A DNA stretch of 58,410 nt from Candidatus Magasanikbacteria bacterium CG11_big_fil_rev_8_21_14_0_20_39_34 (GCA_002787355.1 PCWN01000011.1:1-58410), one strand, 5' to 3'. Positions 38,061 through 45,433 are shown, counted from the stretch's first letter. Program-made: numbers and translations. Notes: a model not told the origin generated them from the letters alone.

Positions 38061-39298
38061 ATCTTTTTTAAAGAAGTACGTGTCTCTTTTATGATCACAC
38101 GTATTTTTTTTGGTGTGATAGAAAGTAAAATAATGGAAACAATACAACCAATAACTCCAAGGAGAGAAAAAGCAGGGGCAATCCCAATGTGGTCAGATAA
38201 AAATCCAGCCATCATAGGACCAATTATGAATCCAATATTTGTATAAAAATCCTGTATTCCCTCAATTTCTTTTTCATACTGCAGAGTTTCTCGAATATAG
38301 TCCGCAAAGGCTCCATTGATTGCGGGGAAAGACATGGCGATAAAGAATGAAGATGCAAAAATTTGGAGTACGATAAGTACTGGATTTTGGGTAAGATGGA
38401 GCAGTGCAAGAATAAAACTTCCTAAAAAAAGTGCCCAAAATGCCGTATGCTTTTTCCCGTACTTTTGTGTAAGTTTTCCAACAAACCAACCAACAAGAAG
38501 TGATGGAAAGGTATGTGCCGCCATAAAAAATCCTCCCAAAGGATGTTGAGTCAAGAGTTGTTCAGCAAAAATTGGTCCTATCGTCCAAAAGAATGATTCA
38601 GAAACATAGAGAAAAAGTACCAAGAGAAGAACAGGTGAAAGTATTTTTATACATTTTTTCCAGAGGTAGAGTTCTAGAAAAATACTTCGTTTCGGTGGAT
38701 CTTGCTGAATTTCATGAATATTTTTTTCACGACGTCGCAACATGATTATAAAAAAGAGAAGAGAAAAAAATAAAAAAATCCACCCAATAAAATAAGATTG
38801 CCATGCAACTGCACCAAGAGTAAGGAATCCAATAAGTATGGGGGCAATGAGGTAACCCAGGGTCTCAAAGATTTGTATAAGTCCAAAGTTCTCCGTAAAC
38901 TCTTTTTGTGGAGTTGCACGTGCGACAAAGTCAAAAATACCAACATTCTTGAGGTCAAAGTAGATACCCCAGATAATCATTGCAATGATAAACATTCCTG
39001 CGGTTTGGGAGTGATACAAGAAAAGGGGATACCCAATACACAGGGCAAACATAATGGCAAAAACTCTTCGGTACGTAGTGTTCTTAAAGGTCTTGCAGAG
39101 AAAAAAATCAAAAAGAGCTCCACCAATAGATGAAGTTCCAAGAATAATTCCCATAGCGGTATTGGAGAACCCTTTTTCGGTAATGATAAGTGGCGTGATG
39201 TAGGATATGACAGCATCAAAAAGGTACCAAAAAAACATCATGCTGCATAAAAGATAAACGGGTTTTTTGATTGTGGTACTAGTGCGATGGGGAATCAT
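38057..39298 (-). CDS. Major facilitator superfamily transporter
   Basis: 413 aa from MIPHRTS, with 12 predicted membrane segments. The first half has YITPLIITEKGFSNTAMGI and GTSSIGGALFDF around the loop 2-3 region; the second half has VGWFVGKLTQKYGKKH, the cytoplasmic loop signature of MFS proteins (G-x3-D/K-R/K-x-G-R/K-like). Resembles drug/sugar efflux members; substrate unknown. The upstream in-frame ATG 39313 overlaps a TATAAT (39312-39317), so the start 15 bases later is preferred, with a very short leader. Confidence 0.82.
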   Translation of the reverse strand: MIPHRTSTTIKKPVYLLCSMMFFWYLFDAVISYITPLIITEKGFSNTAMGIILGTSSIGGALFDFFLCKTFKNTTYRRVFAIMFALCIGYPLFLYHSQTAGMFIIAMIIWGIYFDLKNVGIFDFVARATPQKEFTENFGLIQIFETLGYLIAPILIGFLTLGAVAWQSYFIGWIFLFFSLLFFIIMLRRREKNIHEIQQDPPKRSIFLELYLWKKCIKILSPVLLLVLFLYVSESFFWTIGPIFAEQLLTQHPLGGFFMAAHTFPSLLVGWFVGKLTQKYGKKHTAFWALFLGSFILALLHLTQNPVLIVLQIFASSFFIAMSFPAINGAFADYIRETLQYEKEIEGIQDFYTNIGFIIGPMMAGFLSDHIGIAPAFSLLGVIGCIVSIILLSITPKKIRVIIKETRTSLKKI

Positions 39299-39413
39299 AA
39301 AATATGTTCCCATTATACATTAAGAAGAGAATATGCACTAATTTTCTTAAAAAAAGTATGGTCTTGATTGAGAAAGAAATTTTTGATACGATGGCCATGT
39401 TTTTCAAAAGAAA

Positions 39414-39487
39414 CGGGCTATAGCGCAGTTGGCTAGCGCGTACGCATGGGGTGCGTGAGGTCGGCGGTTCGAGTCCGCCTAGCCCGA
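39414..39487 (+). tRNA. tRNA-Pro (GGG)
   Basis: Acceptor CGGGCTA/TAGCCCG, D-stem GCGC/GCGC, anticodon stem ACGC/GCGT with loop ATGGGGT (anticodon GGG), T-arm GGCGGTTCGAGTCCGCC. CCA is not encoded. It lies just upstream of a small conserved gene, possibly on the same transcript. Confidence 0.92.
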
Positions 39488-39502
39488 CAAGAAATATTAC
39501 GT

Positions 39503-39829
39503 ATGAAAATAGAGTTTGAAGGAAAATATAGGATGATCCCTGGACAACTCTTGAGAAGATGTAGTTATGCGGAATTTCGTGATCCGCACACGCAAAAGGT
39601 GAGTTATGTGAAACGTCTTCGCCCTGGAATGCTCTATCCACGGTTTCACGTTTACATAGACGCATTCAGCGAGGGATTTACCCTCAATCTTCATCTGGAT
39701 CAAAAGAAAGAGAGCTATCGTGGTTGCTCCATGCACAGTGGAGAATACGATGGGGAGCAAGTGTCACTGGAGGCAAAAAGAATCCAGGGAGTTATTCTTG
39801 AAATGAAGATGCAGACCGATGCCTCTTGA
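39503..39829 (+). CDS. Conserved 108-aa protein of unknown function
   Basis: MKIEFEGKYRMIPGQLLRRC at the start and LHLDQKKESYRGCSMHSGEY with DGEQVSLEAKRI at the C-terminal half. I recall close relatives with LHLDQKKPSY..AHSGEYDG annotated as hypothetical in many CPR genomes. Predicted all-beta with a short C-terminal helix, no signal peptide. It starts 15 bases after tRNA-Pro; the start ATG is the first in frame after the tRNA. Confidence 0.65.
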   Translation: MKIEFEGKYRMIPGQLLRRCSYAEFRDPHTQKVSYVKRLRPGMLYPRFHVYIDAFSEGFTLNLHLDQKKESYRGCSMHSGEYDGEQVSLEAKRIQGVILEMKMQTDAS

Positions 39830-39878
39830 TTTCTTCTCTTTTTTATGGTATTTCTATTGAGATGATTAATATATATTT

Positions 39879-40808
39879 ATGTACAAAGTTCTTCTTTATT
39901 ACAAAATAGTAAAAATAAAACAGCCAAAATCCGAGTTGAAAAAACATACGGAGGTCTGTAAGGCATTGCAGTTAAAAGGTCGCATCCTTTTGAGTGACTA
40001 CGGAATTAATGGAACTGTAGCGGGGAGTCCTGAGGCTATTTCTTTGTATCGTGCATACATGGACAACCATAAAATTTTTCAAAGTATTGATTTCAAAGAA
40101 AGCGATTCAGAGTTTATGCCTTTCCCCAAGATGCGTATAAAAGTACGTGAAGAGATCATCACCACAGATGCAAAAGAAAGTTTCAATATTTGGCAACGTG
40201 GAAAGCATATTGATCGAGATACCCTACATGAATGGTTTTCTCGTGGTGAAGAAATTGTTCTTTTGGATATGCGTAATGATTATGAATGGGACATTGGGCG
40301 TTTTGTGGGATCTGTAAAACCTCCTATGAAATATTTTCGTGAATTAAAAGATCATATGGATTTTTATGATCAGTTTAAGGGAAAAAAGATTGTGATGTTT
40401 TGTACCGGGGGTATCCGTTGTGAACCCGCTAGTGCAATGTTTTTGTCAGCAGGTTTTGATAAAGAGAATTTATATCAGTTGGAAGGCGGAATTGTAAAGT
40501 ACGCAGAAAAGTATGGGAATGATGGTTTTTATGAAGGAAAATGTTTTGTCTTTGATGATAGATTAGCCCTTTTGGTAAATACGCAAGACGGGGGAACATC
40601 CGTTGGGGAGTGTCTCAACTGTGGTACTTCGACGGACCTACACAGAAACTGTATGAATAAGTTTTGTAATCGTCTTTTTTTGTCATGTGACGCTTGTTAT
40701 GAAAAGTTTCAGAATACGTGCAGTCAACCCTGTAGTGAAATGGCACTAAATCCGGCAAATCTTCGCCCACCCAGGTTGAGTAAGGATATTTTGCATAGGA
40801 ATAAGTAA
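39879..40808 (+). CDS. trhO: tRNA uridine-34 hydroxylase TrhO (rhodanese-fold)
   Basis: 309 aa. The N-terminal domain (LQLKGRILLSDYGINGTVAG) and the rhodanese domain with active-site CTGGIRCE (about residue 185) are diagnostic of TrhO/YceA, which hydroxylates U34 of tRNA to ho5U. The C-terminal region is Cys-rich (CLNCGTSTDLHRNCMNKFCN...CDACYEKF), the usual zinc-like tail. KVREEIITT and the PMKYFREL segment are also typical. With queA, tgt and trmD it adds to the tRNA modification set in this window. Confidence 0.92.
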   Translation: MYKVLLYYKIVKIKQPKSELKKHTEVCKALQLKGRILLSDYGINGTVAGSPEAISLYRAYMDNHKIFQSIDFKESDSEFMPFPKMRIKVREEIITTDAKESFNIWQRGKHIDRDTLHEWFSRGEEIVLLDMRNDYEWDIGRFVGSVKPPMKYFRELKDHMDFYDQFKGKKIVMFCTGGIRCEPASAMFLSAGFDKENLYQLEGGIVKYAEKYGNDGFYEGKCFVFDDRLALLVNTQDGGTSVGECLNCGTSTDLHRNCMNKFCNRLFLSCDACYEKFQNTCSQPCSEMALNPANLRPPRLSKDILHRNK

Positions 40809-40814
40809 ATATTG

Positions 40815-40857
40815 AAAATAAAAAATCATCCCTCTCAAGAGGGATGATTTTTTATTT
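40815..40857. terminator. Bidirectional terminator
   Basis: aaataaaaaatcatccctc (from about 40816) pairs with gagggatgattttttattt, loop TCAA. It overlaps the stop of the minus-strand regulator and ends both convergent genes. Confidence 0.9.
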
Positions 40858-41607
40858 CTGTGTATGATTGCTACAGTAGTAGTCTATTGCATCTTTCATA
40901 AAAGTGGCAAGACCAGGTGCAAATTTTTCATAGTAATCACCAAATCTTTTATCGTTTACATAGAGACTCCCAAGATTTTTGTACATGTCATATCCACATT
41001 CATAAAAAAAGTTTATTCCCTCATGATGTTTTTTTATAAGGAACTGCACTTCTGGATCTGCGATACCTTTGTTCATAGATTCAGCAATTTTTTGAGTGAG
41101 TTCAATTCCCTTTGCTTTCAGTTTTTCCATTTCTTTTTTGGTCATTTTGGAAACTCGTTTCATACTTTGCGTGTATGCATCGGAATTTCCCCAACGTTCT
41201 TTTACTTCATCTTGGTACTGTTTCATATCTTTATCTTCAAAAGCATCATAGAGTTCTTGATCTTTCATTTTTTGATTTTTTTGCATACGTTTGAGTGTTT
41301 TATCAATAGTTTGTATAAGTTTCTGTGTTCTGTTTTGTTTCATTTTAAGAAGTTTTTTTTGTTGCCGGAGACCTTCTTGGATATTATAATCTTTTTGTCC
41401 GAGCATGTGTTTGATTACCTTGAGAGGAAACTCAAGCTCACGAAAAAAGAGGATTTGTTGAAGGAGAATAAGTTCATTTTCTTCATAATAGCGATATCCG
41501 TTTGGAGCAAGAAATGCAGGACGAAGAAGCCCAATTTCATCGTAATAATGAAGGGTGCGGACACTTATATTGGCAAGTTCTGCAAGTTGATGTACGGTGT
41601 AGGTCAT
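40852..41607 (-). CDS. MerR/TipA-type regulator with TipAS domain
   Basis: 251 aa. The MerR winged helix MTYTVHQLAELANISVRTLH with YYDEIGLLRP is at the N-terminus, followed by the long coiled-coil dimer helix (about residues 75-125), and a C-terminal TipAS-like helical domain (about 130-251) that in TipA binds thiopeptide antibiotics. It would activate its own promoter on ligand binding; a 19-bp-spaced promoter with a dyad precedes it. Ligand unknown. The gene is divergent from the Met-leader locus. Confidence 0.86.
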   Translation of the reverse strand: MTYTVHQLAELANISVRTLHYYDEIGLLRPAFLAPNGYRYYEENELILLQQILFFRELEFPLKVIKHMLGQKDYNIQEGLRQQKKLLKMKQNRTQKLIQTIDKTLKRMQKNQKMKDQELYDAFEDKDMKQYQDEVKERWGNSDAYTQSMKRVSKMTKKEMEKLKAKGIELTQKIAESMNKGIADPEVQFLIKKHHEGINFFYECGYDMYKNLGSLYVNDKRFGDYYEKFAPGLATFMKDAIDYYCSNHTQK

Positions 41608-41630
41608 AAAATTTTATTCCCCCTATAATC

Positions 41631-41661
41631 ATAGTAAACCCCTACGTTACGTGAGAGTCAA
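41631..41661 (-). promoter_or_regulatory. MerR-type promoter with 19-bp spacer and dyad operator
   Basis: Minus strand TTGACT (41656-41661), 19-bp spacer ctcacgtaacgtaggggtt, TACTAT (41631-41636). The spacer contains the dyad ctcacgt/acgtnagg. The 19-bp spacing and central dyad are the hallmark of MerR-family activated promoters, so the regulator probably controls itself. Confidence 0.75.
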
Positions 41662-41730
41662 ACAACTTATACACAGACACAATCTTGTAAGAAAATGGAT
41701 ACCACAGTAGTATAAAATTAGGAATATTTT

Positions 41731-41808
41731 ATGAGAAATAATTTTGCATACAACTCCATGATGGCCATGATGACCTTACAGCGAAGGCCATGGTTTTGTG
41801 TGTACTAG
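41731..41808 (+). CDS. Met-rich leader peptide (25 aa)
   Basis: MRNNFAYNSMMAMMTLQRRP followed by WFCVY. Codons 10-14 (41758-41772) are Met-Met-Ala-Met-Met. The RNA arm used for antitermination starts 12 bases beyond them, so a ribosome waiting for methionyl-tRNA would leave it free, whereas one reaching the stop codon would cover it. Downstream is a gene of SAM metabolism. Confidence 0.62.
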   Translation: MRNNFAYNSMMAMMTLQRRPWFCVY

Positions 41809-41856
41809 ATTTTACTACATAGATAGCGGTGGCCTTCAGAGAAAGGCCATTTTTTA
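41761..41856 (+). promoter_or_regulatory. Methionine-type attenuator
   Basis: Four segments as in classical attenuators: 1 atggcc (41761-41766), 2 aaggccat (41784-41791), 3 tggcctt (41830-41836), 4 aaggcca (41843-41849) plus T run. 1:2 and 3:4 (terminator) or 2:3 (antiterminator) can form. Segments 2 and 4 share aaggcca. Confidence 0.65.
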
Positions 41857-41879
41857 TTTTTATGAAATAACAAAAAAAT

Positions 41880-42653
41880 ATGTTTATAACGATTATAAAT
41901 GATTGTAGATGTGAAAACGCAAAAATACGACAGCTTACTCGTGCCGCCAGTCTGTTTGATGCATCTGTGCATTTTTCTGGAGTGCAAAGTGATAGAGAAG
42001 CTGCATATATATTGGGGGATGTTTTGGATGCCTCAGAAGGGAGAAAAGGAGTGGTTTTGGTAAATGTTGCTCCAAGGAATGGAAGTGGAAAAAAGTACCC
42101 AAATGGAACTCCTTTCGGATACTTTTTTTTCAAAGATACTTTGGTTATCAGTTCTATTGCAGGGCTTACACTTTCTGTAGTAAAAAAACTGGGGATTACG
42201 GAATCGGTACGAGTTATTGATATCCCTGAGGTACTATCTTTTATAAAGGAGAAAGAAAAACTATCGGAATCACTTTGTGATCAAATTATCAATACGCAGT
42301 TTCGAAGTTTTGATTATTTACCTCGTGTCGCACAGTGGATTCTCAATGGATATGAAATTCCATTTGAAGAATACTCTCTTGAAAATGTTGAAAGTGCTTT
42401 GGGGACTGTTTGTTGGATTGATAATTTTGGGAATTGCAAAACAAATATTTTGGAGAAAGAAAAGCAAGATGAAATTTCTTTGAATGGTATTTCTCTTCCT
42501 TTTTATAAAAGGCTCAAAGACGTACCAGATGGGGAAGCGGCTGTAGTTGTGGGAAGTTCTGGAGTGGGAGATAGTCGATTTTTAGAAATTGTAGTTCAAG
42601 GAAAAAGTGCTGCAAAAATTTTCAACCTTCAGGTAGGGAATAAAGTTTTGTAA
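41880..42653 (+). CDS. SAM hydrolase / chlorinase-fluorinase family protein (DUF62)
   Basis: 257 aa. DREAAYILGDVLDA, VVLVNVAPRNGSGKKYPNGT followed by PFGYFFF, and the C-terminal WIDNFGNCKTNI are typical of the S-adenosyl-L-methionine hydroxide adenosyltransferase family, whose members cleave SAM to adenosine and methionine. The N-terminal Asp region (FITIINDCRC) is divergent. A Met-rich leader with an attenuator precedes it, in accord with a role in SAM or methionine balance. A terminator shared with L28 follows. Halogenase activity is not implied. Confidence 0.68.
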   Translation: MFITIINDCRCENAKIRQLTRAASLFDASVHFSGVQSDREAAYILGDVLDASEGRKGVVLVNVAPRNGSGKKYPNGTPFGYFFFKDTLVISSIAGLTLSVVKKLGITESVRVIDIPEVLSFIKEKEKLSESLCDQIINTQFRSFDYLPRVAQWILNGYEIPFEEYSLENVESALGTVCWIDNFGNCKTNILEKEKQDEISLNGISLPFYKRLKDVPDGEAAVVVGSSGVGDSRFLEIVVQGKSAAKIFNLQVGNKVL

Positions 42654-42678
42654 AACTGTTATTCTCAAAATTGAGTAC

Positions 42679-42709
42679 AAAAAAATCCGACGTGAGTCGG
42701 ATTTTTTTA
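42679..42709. terminator. Bidirectional terminator overlapping the L28 stop
   Basis: aaaaaaatccgac (42679-42691) pairs with gtcggattttttt (42696-42708), loop GTGA. Confidence 0.88.
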
Positions 42710-42883
42710 AGCGGTTTGTTTTTGCTGTCTTTTTGTTTCGGTCTTGATACACTTAGTACAGATTTTTTTTCCATCACGTTTTTGGAGGTTGATTCTGTTG
42801 ATTTTAAGTGTTTTGATCATTGAGTGTGACCGTGAGGCTGACTTTCGTGGGCCTCTGTTACAGCTTTCGCAGACTCTAGACAT
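42707..42883 (-). CDS. rpmB: 50S ribosomal protein L28, zinc type
   Basis: 58 aa, minus strand, ATG 42883 to TAA 42707. MSRVCESCNRGPRKSASRSH opens the protein, then INRINLQKRDGKKICTKCIK. Two CxxC pairs (CESC and CTKC) form the zinc site of C-plus L28. It has its own consensus promoter. Easily missed because it is short. Confidence 0.9.
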   Translation of the reverse strand: MSRVCESCNRGPRKSASRSHSMIKTLKINRINLQKRDGKKICTKCIKTETKRQQKQTA

Positions 42884-42954
42884 ATTATTACGTTTCTTTA
42901 TGAGATTAGGGTTGTATTTTCTCTCTTATAGAGATATAATTCGAAGGTGGAAAA

Positions 42955-42983
42955 AGTATACCAGATTTACCCTATACTGTCAA
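42955..42983 (-). promoter_or_regulatory. Promoter of rpmB
   Basis: Minus strand TTGACA (42978-42983), 17-bp spacer, TATACT (42955-42960). Leader of about 65 nt with no Shine-Dalgarno. Confidence 0.82.
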
Positions 42984-43025
42984 GGAGTAGCTTTTTCCCT
43001 CTAAAATGACTTAAAATACAAGATT

Positions 43026-43652
43026 ATGAATGATTTTCTTCTCCAAATTTTCTTCTTTGTGGTGATCATCCCATCTGCCATTATACACGAATATATGCAT
43101 GGATGGGTAGCAGATCAGTTGGGAGACCCTACCGCAAGGTATTCTGGGCGACTTACACTGAATCCAAAGGCTCATATTGACCCTGTAGGGACACTTCTGA
43201 TGCCAGCAGCTTTGTTTATCCTTACGGGGGGACGTTTTCTTTTTGCCTATGCAAAGCCGGTTCCGTATAACCCGTATAATTTACGGGATCAAAAATGGGG
43301 GAGTGCCAAAGTTGCTGCGGCCGGACCACTTTCAAACTTTTTTTTGGCGGTCGTTTTTGGCTTTGTTGTCCGTGCGATTGTGCTTTTGGACCTTGTTCAG
43401 TTTGCCAATATTATTCCCTTTTTGATTATTATTGTTCAGGCAAATGTATTGTTGGGAGTCTTCAATCTTGTTCCCATCCCCCCTTTGGATGGATCAAAGG
43501 TACTTTTTTCCATACTTCCAGATTCTGCATGGAAATTGCGGGTGTTTCTTGAAAAATATGGCTTTATTCTCCTCATTTTCTTCATTTTCTTCCTCTTTGA
43601 TCTTCTACATCCCATAATTTTGACGTTGACCAATTGGTGCATAGGTGCGTAA
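43026..43652 (+). CDS. Site-2 protease family M50 membrane metalloprotease
   Basis: 208 aa, four or five membrane segments. PSAIIHEYMHGWVADQLGD contains HEYMH (HExxH zinc motif, about residue 21), and FNLVPIPPLDGSKVLF (about residue 150) carries the second-metal Asp in the NPxPPLDG-type motif. The LNPKAHIDPVGTLLMP stretch is conserved in the short M50 branch lacking PDZ domains. It cleaves membrane-embedded segments, probably of signalling or leftover signal peptides. A terminator follows. Confidence 0.88.
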   Translation: MNDFLLQIFFFVVIIPSAIIHEYMHGWVADQLGDPTARYSGRLTLNPKAHIDPVGTLLMPAALFILTGGRFLFAYAKPVPYNPYNLRDQKWGSAKVAAAGPLSNFFLAVVFGFVVRAIVLLDLVQFANIIPFLIIIVQANVLLGVFNLVPIPPLDGSKVLFSILPDSAWKLRVFLEKYGFILLIFFIFFLFDLLHPIILTLTNWCIGA

Positions 43653-43654
43653 GT

Positions 43655-43684
43655 AAAAAAAAGTCCCTTGCGGGGGCTTTTTTT
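43655..43684 (+). terminator. Intrinsic terminator
   Basis: aaaaaagtccc pairs with ggggctttttt around TTGC/G-rich loop; ends the M50 gene. Confidence 0.8.
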
Positions 43685-43768
43685 GTGCCAAAAATATTTA
43701 AAACCCAATATGGAAGGTACGGCGCGGTGGAGGCGTCGCTGGGAAGGAATGGAGTACAGATGGAAGCG

Positions 43769-44101
43769 CTACTCGATGACTACGTTGGTTTTGGTTGGTT
43801 CTTGTTCACCCATGTACCGTAGTGGCCACTCTACAAATATTTTGAGGTGAACTGGGTGGTTGGAACGCTTCGTACGTACCCTTTTGCAGGCTCTCCAGCC
43901 GGGCTCGCAAAACTTTCGTGCGAGCATAATTCGGAAGTCGAAATCCTTCTCAATCCACTGTGCGCACCGCATTTGGTTGCCATCACCGTAGCAGGTGAAC
44001 ATTTCAACTGGACCTGGGACGAAGATATGTCCCTGTTGGCGTGTGCCACAGGCCGTGAGGAGGAATATCGCGGCGGCAATATGCAGGACCCAGTGCTGCA
44101 T
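43769..44101 (-). CDS. Lipoprotein, unknown (GC-rich island F)
   Basis: 110 aa. Signal peptide with lipobox LLTAC (Cys about residue 18); the mature part has three further Cys pairs or singles (FTCYGDG, RCAQW, KFCEPGWRAC) and basic residues. GC-rich third codon positions on this strand, in contrast to its neighbours. AAGGGAG lies six bases before the ATG. Upstream, gggtgct/agcaccc (44128-44153) forms a hairpin in the leader. ORFs on the opposite strand over the same DNA lack these features. Function unknown. Confidence 0.66.
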   Translation of the reverse strand: MQHWVLHIAAAIFLLTACGTRQQGHIFVPGPVEMFTCYGDGNQMRCAQWIEKDFDFRIMLARKFCEPGWRACKRVRTKRSNHPVHLKIFVEWPLRYMGEQEPTKTNVVIE

Positions 44102-44127
44102 GGTGGCTCCCTTGTTGCTTCGGTCTT

Positions 44128-44153
44128 GGGTGCTTACATACTATTCAGCACCC
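44128..44153 (-). promoter_or_regulatory. Leader hairpin of the island F lipoprotein gene
   Basis: gggtgct pairs with agcaccc around 12 nt, between a candidate promoter (TTGACA about 44218-44223) and the Shine-Dalgarno at about 44108. It may affect translation. The -10 of this promoter is unclear. Confidence 0.4.
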
Positions 44154-44256
44154 TCCATATTAGGCTTTAAAGATCAAAATTATGCTTAATTGGGTGTTAA
44201 AATCATAGCATTTTTGTCAAGATTGAGAAGAATATATACAAAAGTTGAAGAACCTC

Positions 44257-44285
44257 TTGACATATTTGAACACATATTGTACACT
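44257..44285 (+). promoter_or_regulatory. Promoter of the rpsL-rpsG-fusA operon
   Basis: TTGACA (44257-44262), 17-bp spacer, TACACT (44280-44285). The leader of about 170 nt holds an attenuator. Confidence 0.82.
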
Positions 44286-44331
44286 ACGGCTACATTTTAG
44301 AAGCGAGTATTCCCGGGAACCCCGGGGAGAA

Positions 44332-44419
44332 GGATACGCTTACCCCATTTCTTTTCCTTTCATCTATGTTAGGGGGTTCAGAAATATTGCAAGCGTATCC
44401 AAAAAAGATACGTTTTTTT
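44332..44419 (+). promoter_or_regulatory. Attenuator in the rpsL leader
   Basis: ggatacgctt (44332-44341) pairs perfectly with aagcgtatcc (44391-44400). The latter also forms a terminator with gatacg (44407-44412) across AAAAAA, followed by seven T. gaacccc/ggggttc (about 44318-44324/44373-44379) can enclose the first pairing. The two states exclude each other. There is no evident leader ORF over the first arm, so a ribosomal protein (S7 or S12) is the likely ligand. Confidence 0.62.
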
Positions 44420-44461
44420 ATTCAAATCTTAATTTAAGAGTCATAACTTAAAATATAAGGT

Positions 44462-44881
44462 ATGCCAACAATGAATCAGATCCTTCGAAAAGGAAGGACA
44501 AAGCAAAAGGAGAAATCGGATAAACCTGCGTTGCAGTTTACCCATGATTCTTTGCACAGAAAAAAAACAGCGCTTCGCAGAGGAGCCCCATTTAAACGTG
44601 GTGTATGTACAAAAGTATATACTGCTACCCCTCGTAAACCAAACTCTGCTATGAGAAAGGTCGCAAAAGTTCGTCTCTCAAATGGAGTGGAAATTATTGC
44701 TTATATTCCGGGTGAAGGACATAACTTACAAGAACACTCTATTGTGCTTGTACGTGGTGGTCGTGTGAAAGACCTTGCCGGTGTACGTTATACCGTAGTT
44801 CGTGGTGTATATGATACCCAAGGAGTTGCCAACAGAAGACGTAGCCGTTCACGTTACGGAGCAAAAAGGCCAAAAGCATAA
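44462..44881 (+). CDS. rpsL: 30S ribosomal protein S12
   Basis: 139 aa. [12 protein letters not shown], the loop [20 protein letters not shown] (about residues 60-80, contacts the decoding centre), [20 protein letters not shown] and [14 protein letters not shown] are all standard S12. First gene of the str operon, followed by S7 and EF-G. N-terminal ~10 residues longer than usual between residues 14 and 25. A helix-forming gctcaggtttttgagc lies in the spacer before rpsG. Confidence 0.97.
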   Translation: MPTMNQILRKGRTKQKEKSDKPALQFTHDSLHRKKTALRRGAPFKRGVCTKVYTATPRKPNSAMRKVAKVRLSNGVEIIAYIPGEGHNLQEHSIVLVRGGRVKDLAGVRYTVVRGVYDTQGVANRRRSRSRYGAKRPKA

Positions 44882-44959
44882 AGAGAAATATTGAAGTATA
44901 CTCATGCTCAGGTTTTTGAGCAACATTTATAAAGCATATAAAGTTTATTTATAAAACGT

Positions 44960-45433
44960 ATGCCAAGAGGAAAAGCAATTCCGAAAAGGAAAATCAAACC
45001 AGATCCAAAGTACAAGAGTGAGCTTCTTGCGAAGTTTATTAACTATATCATGATGAGCGGAAAGAAGACCGTGGCACAAGCTATTGTGTATGGTGCACTT
45101 GATATTTTGGAACAAAAAACTGGAAAAAACCCATTAAAAGTTTTTGAAGAAGCTATTGATAAAATTCGACCACAAGTGGAAGTACGTTCACGACGTGTGG
45201 GTGGAGCAAACTATCAGGTTCCTATGCCGGTATCTGGTGAACGTCAGAATGCACTTGCATTCAGATGGATCATTGGTGCATCTCGTGCAAAGTCAGGAAA
45301 ACCTATGATGGAATGTCTTGCAACAGAACTTCTTGATATCATGGAAGGAAATGGAACATCTATCAAGAAAAAGGAAGATGTACAAAGAATGGCCGAGGCA
45401 AACAGAGCTTTTGCACACTTTGCAAGAAGATAG
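44960..45433 (+). CDS. rpsG: 30S ribosomal protein S7
   Basis: 157 aa. MPRGKAIPKRKIKPDPKY, LAKFINYIMMSGKKTVAQAI, FEEAIDKIRPQVEVRSRRVG and GGANYQVPMPV are S7 signatures. It binds the 3' domain of 16S rRNA and starts head assembly; in other bacteria it also represses its own operon by binding the leader or spacer RNA. Here the spacer before it (79 bases) has a short hairpin. Normal length. Confidence 0.97.
   Translation: MPRGKAIPKRKIKPDPKYKSELLAKFINYIMMSGKKTVAQAIVYGALDILEQKTGKNPLKVFEEAIDKIRPQVEVRSRRVGGANYQVPMPVSGERQNALAFRWIIGASRAKSGKPMMECLATELLDIMEGNGTSIKKKEDVQRMAEANRAFAHFARR

Noticed and set aside
23622-44101. GC-rich islands as one prophage or integron
   Set aside because: No integrase, attC-like sites or phage structural genes; resident operons separate the islands.
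43709-44170. Forward ORFs opposite the island F lipoprotein (a lipobox-like 47-aa ORF and a 107-aa ORF)
   Set aside because: The minus-strand frame has the signal peptide, a Shine-Dalgarno and G/C-biased third positions. The forward frames mirror that bias at the wrong codon position.
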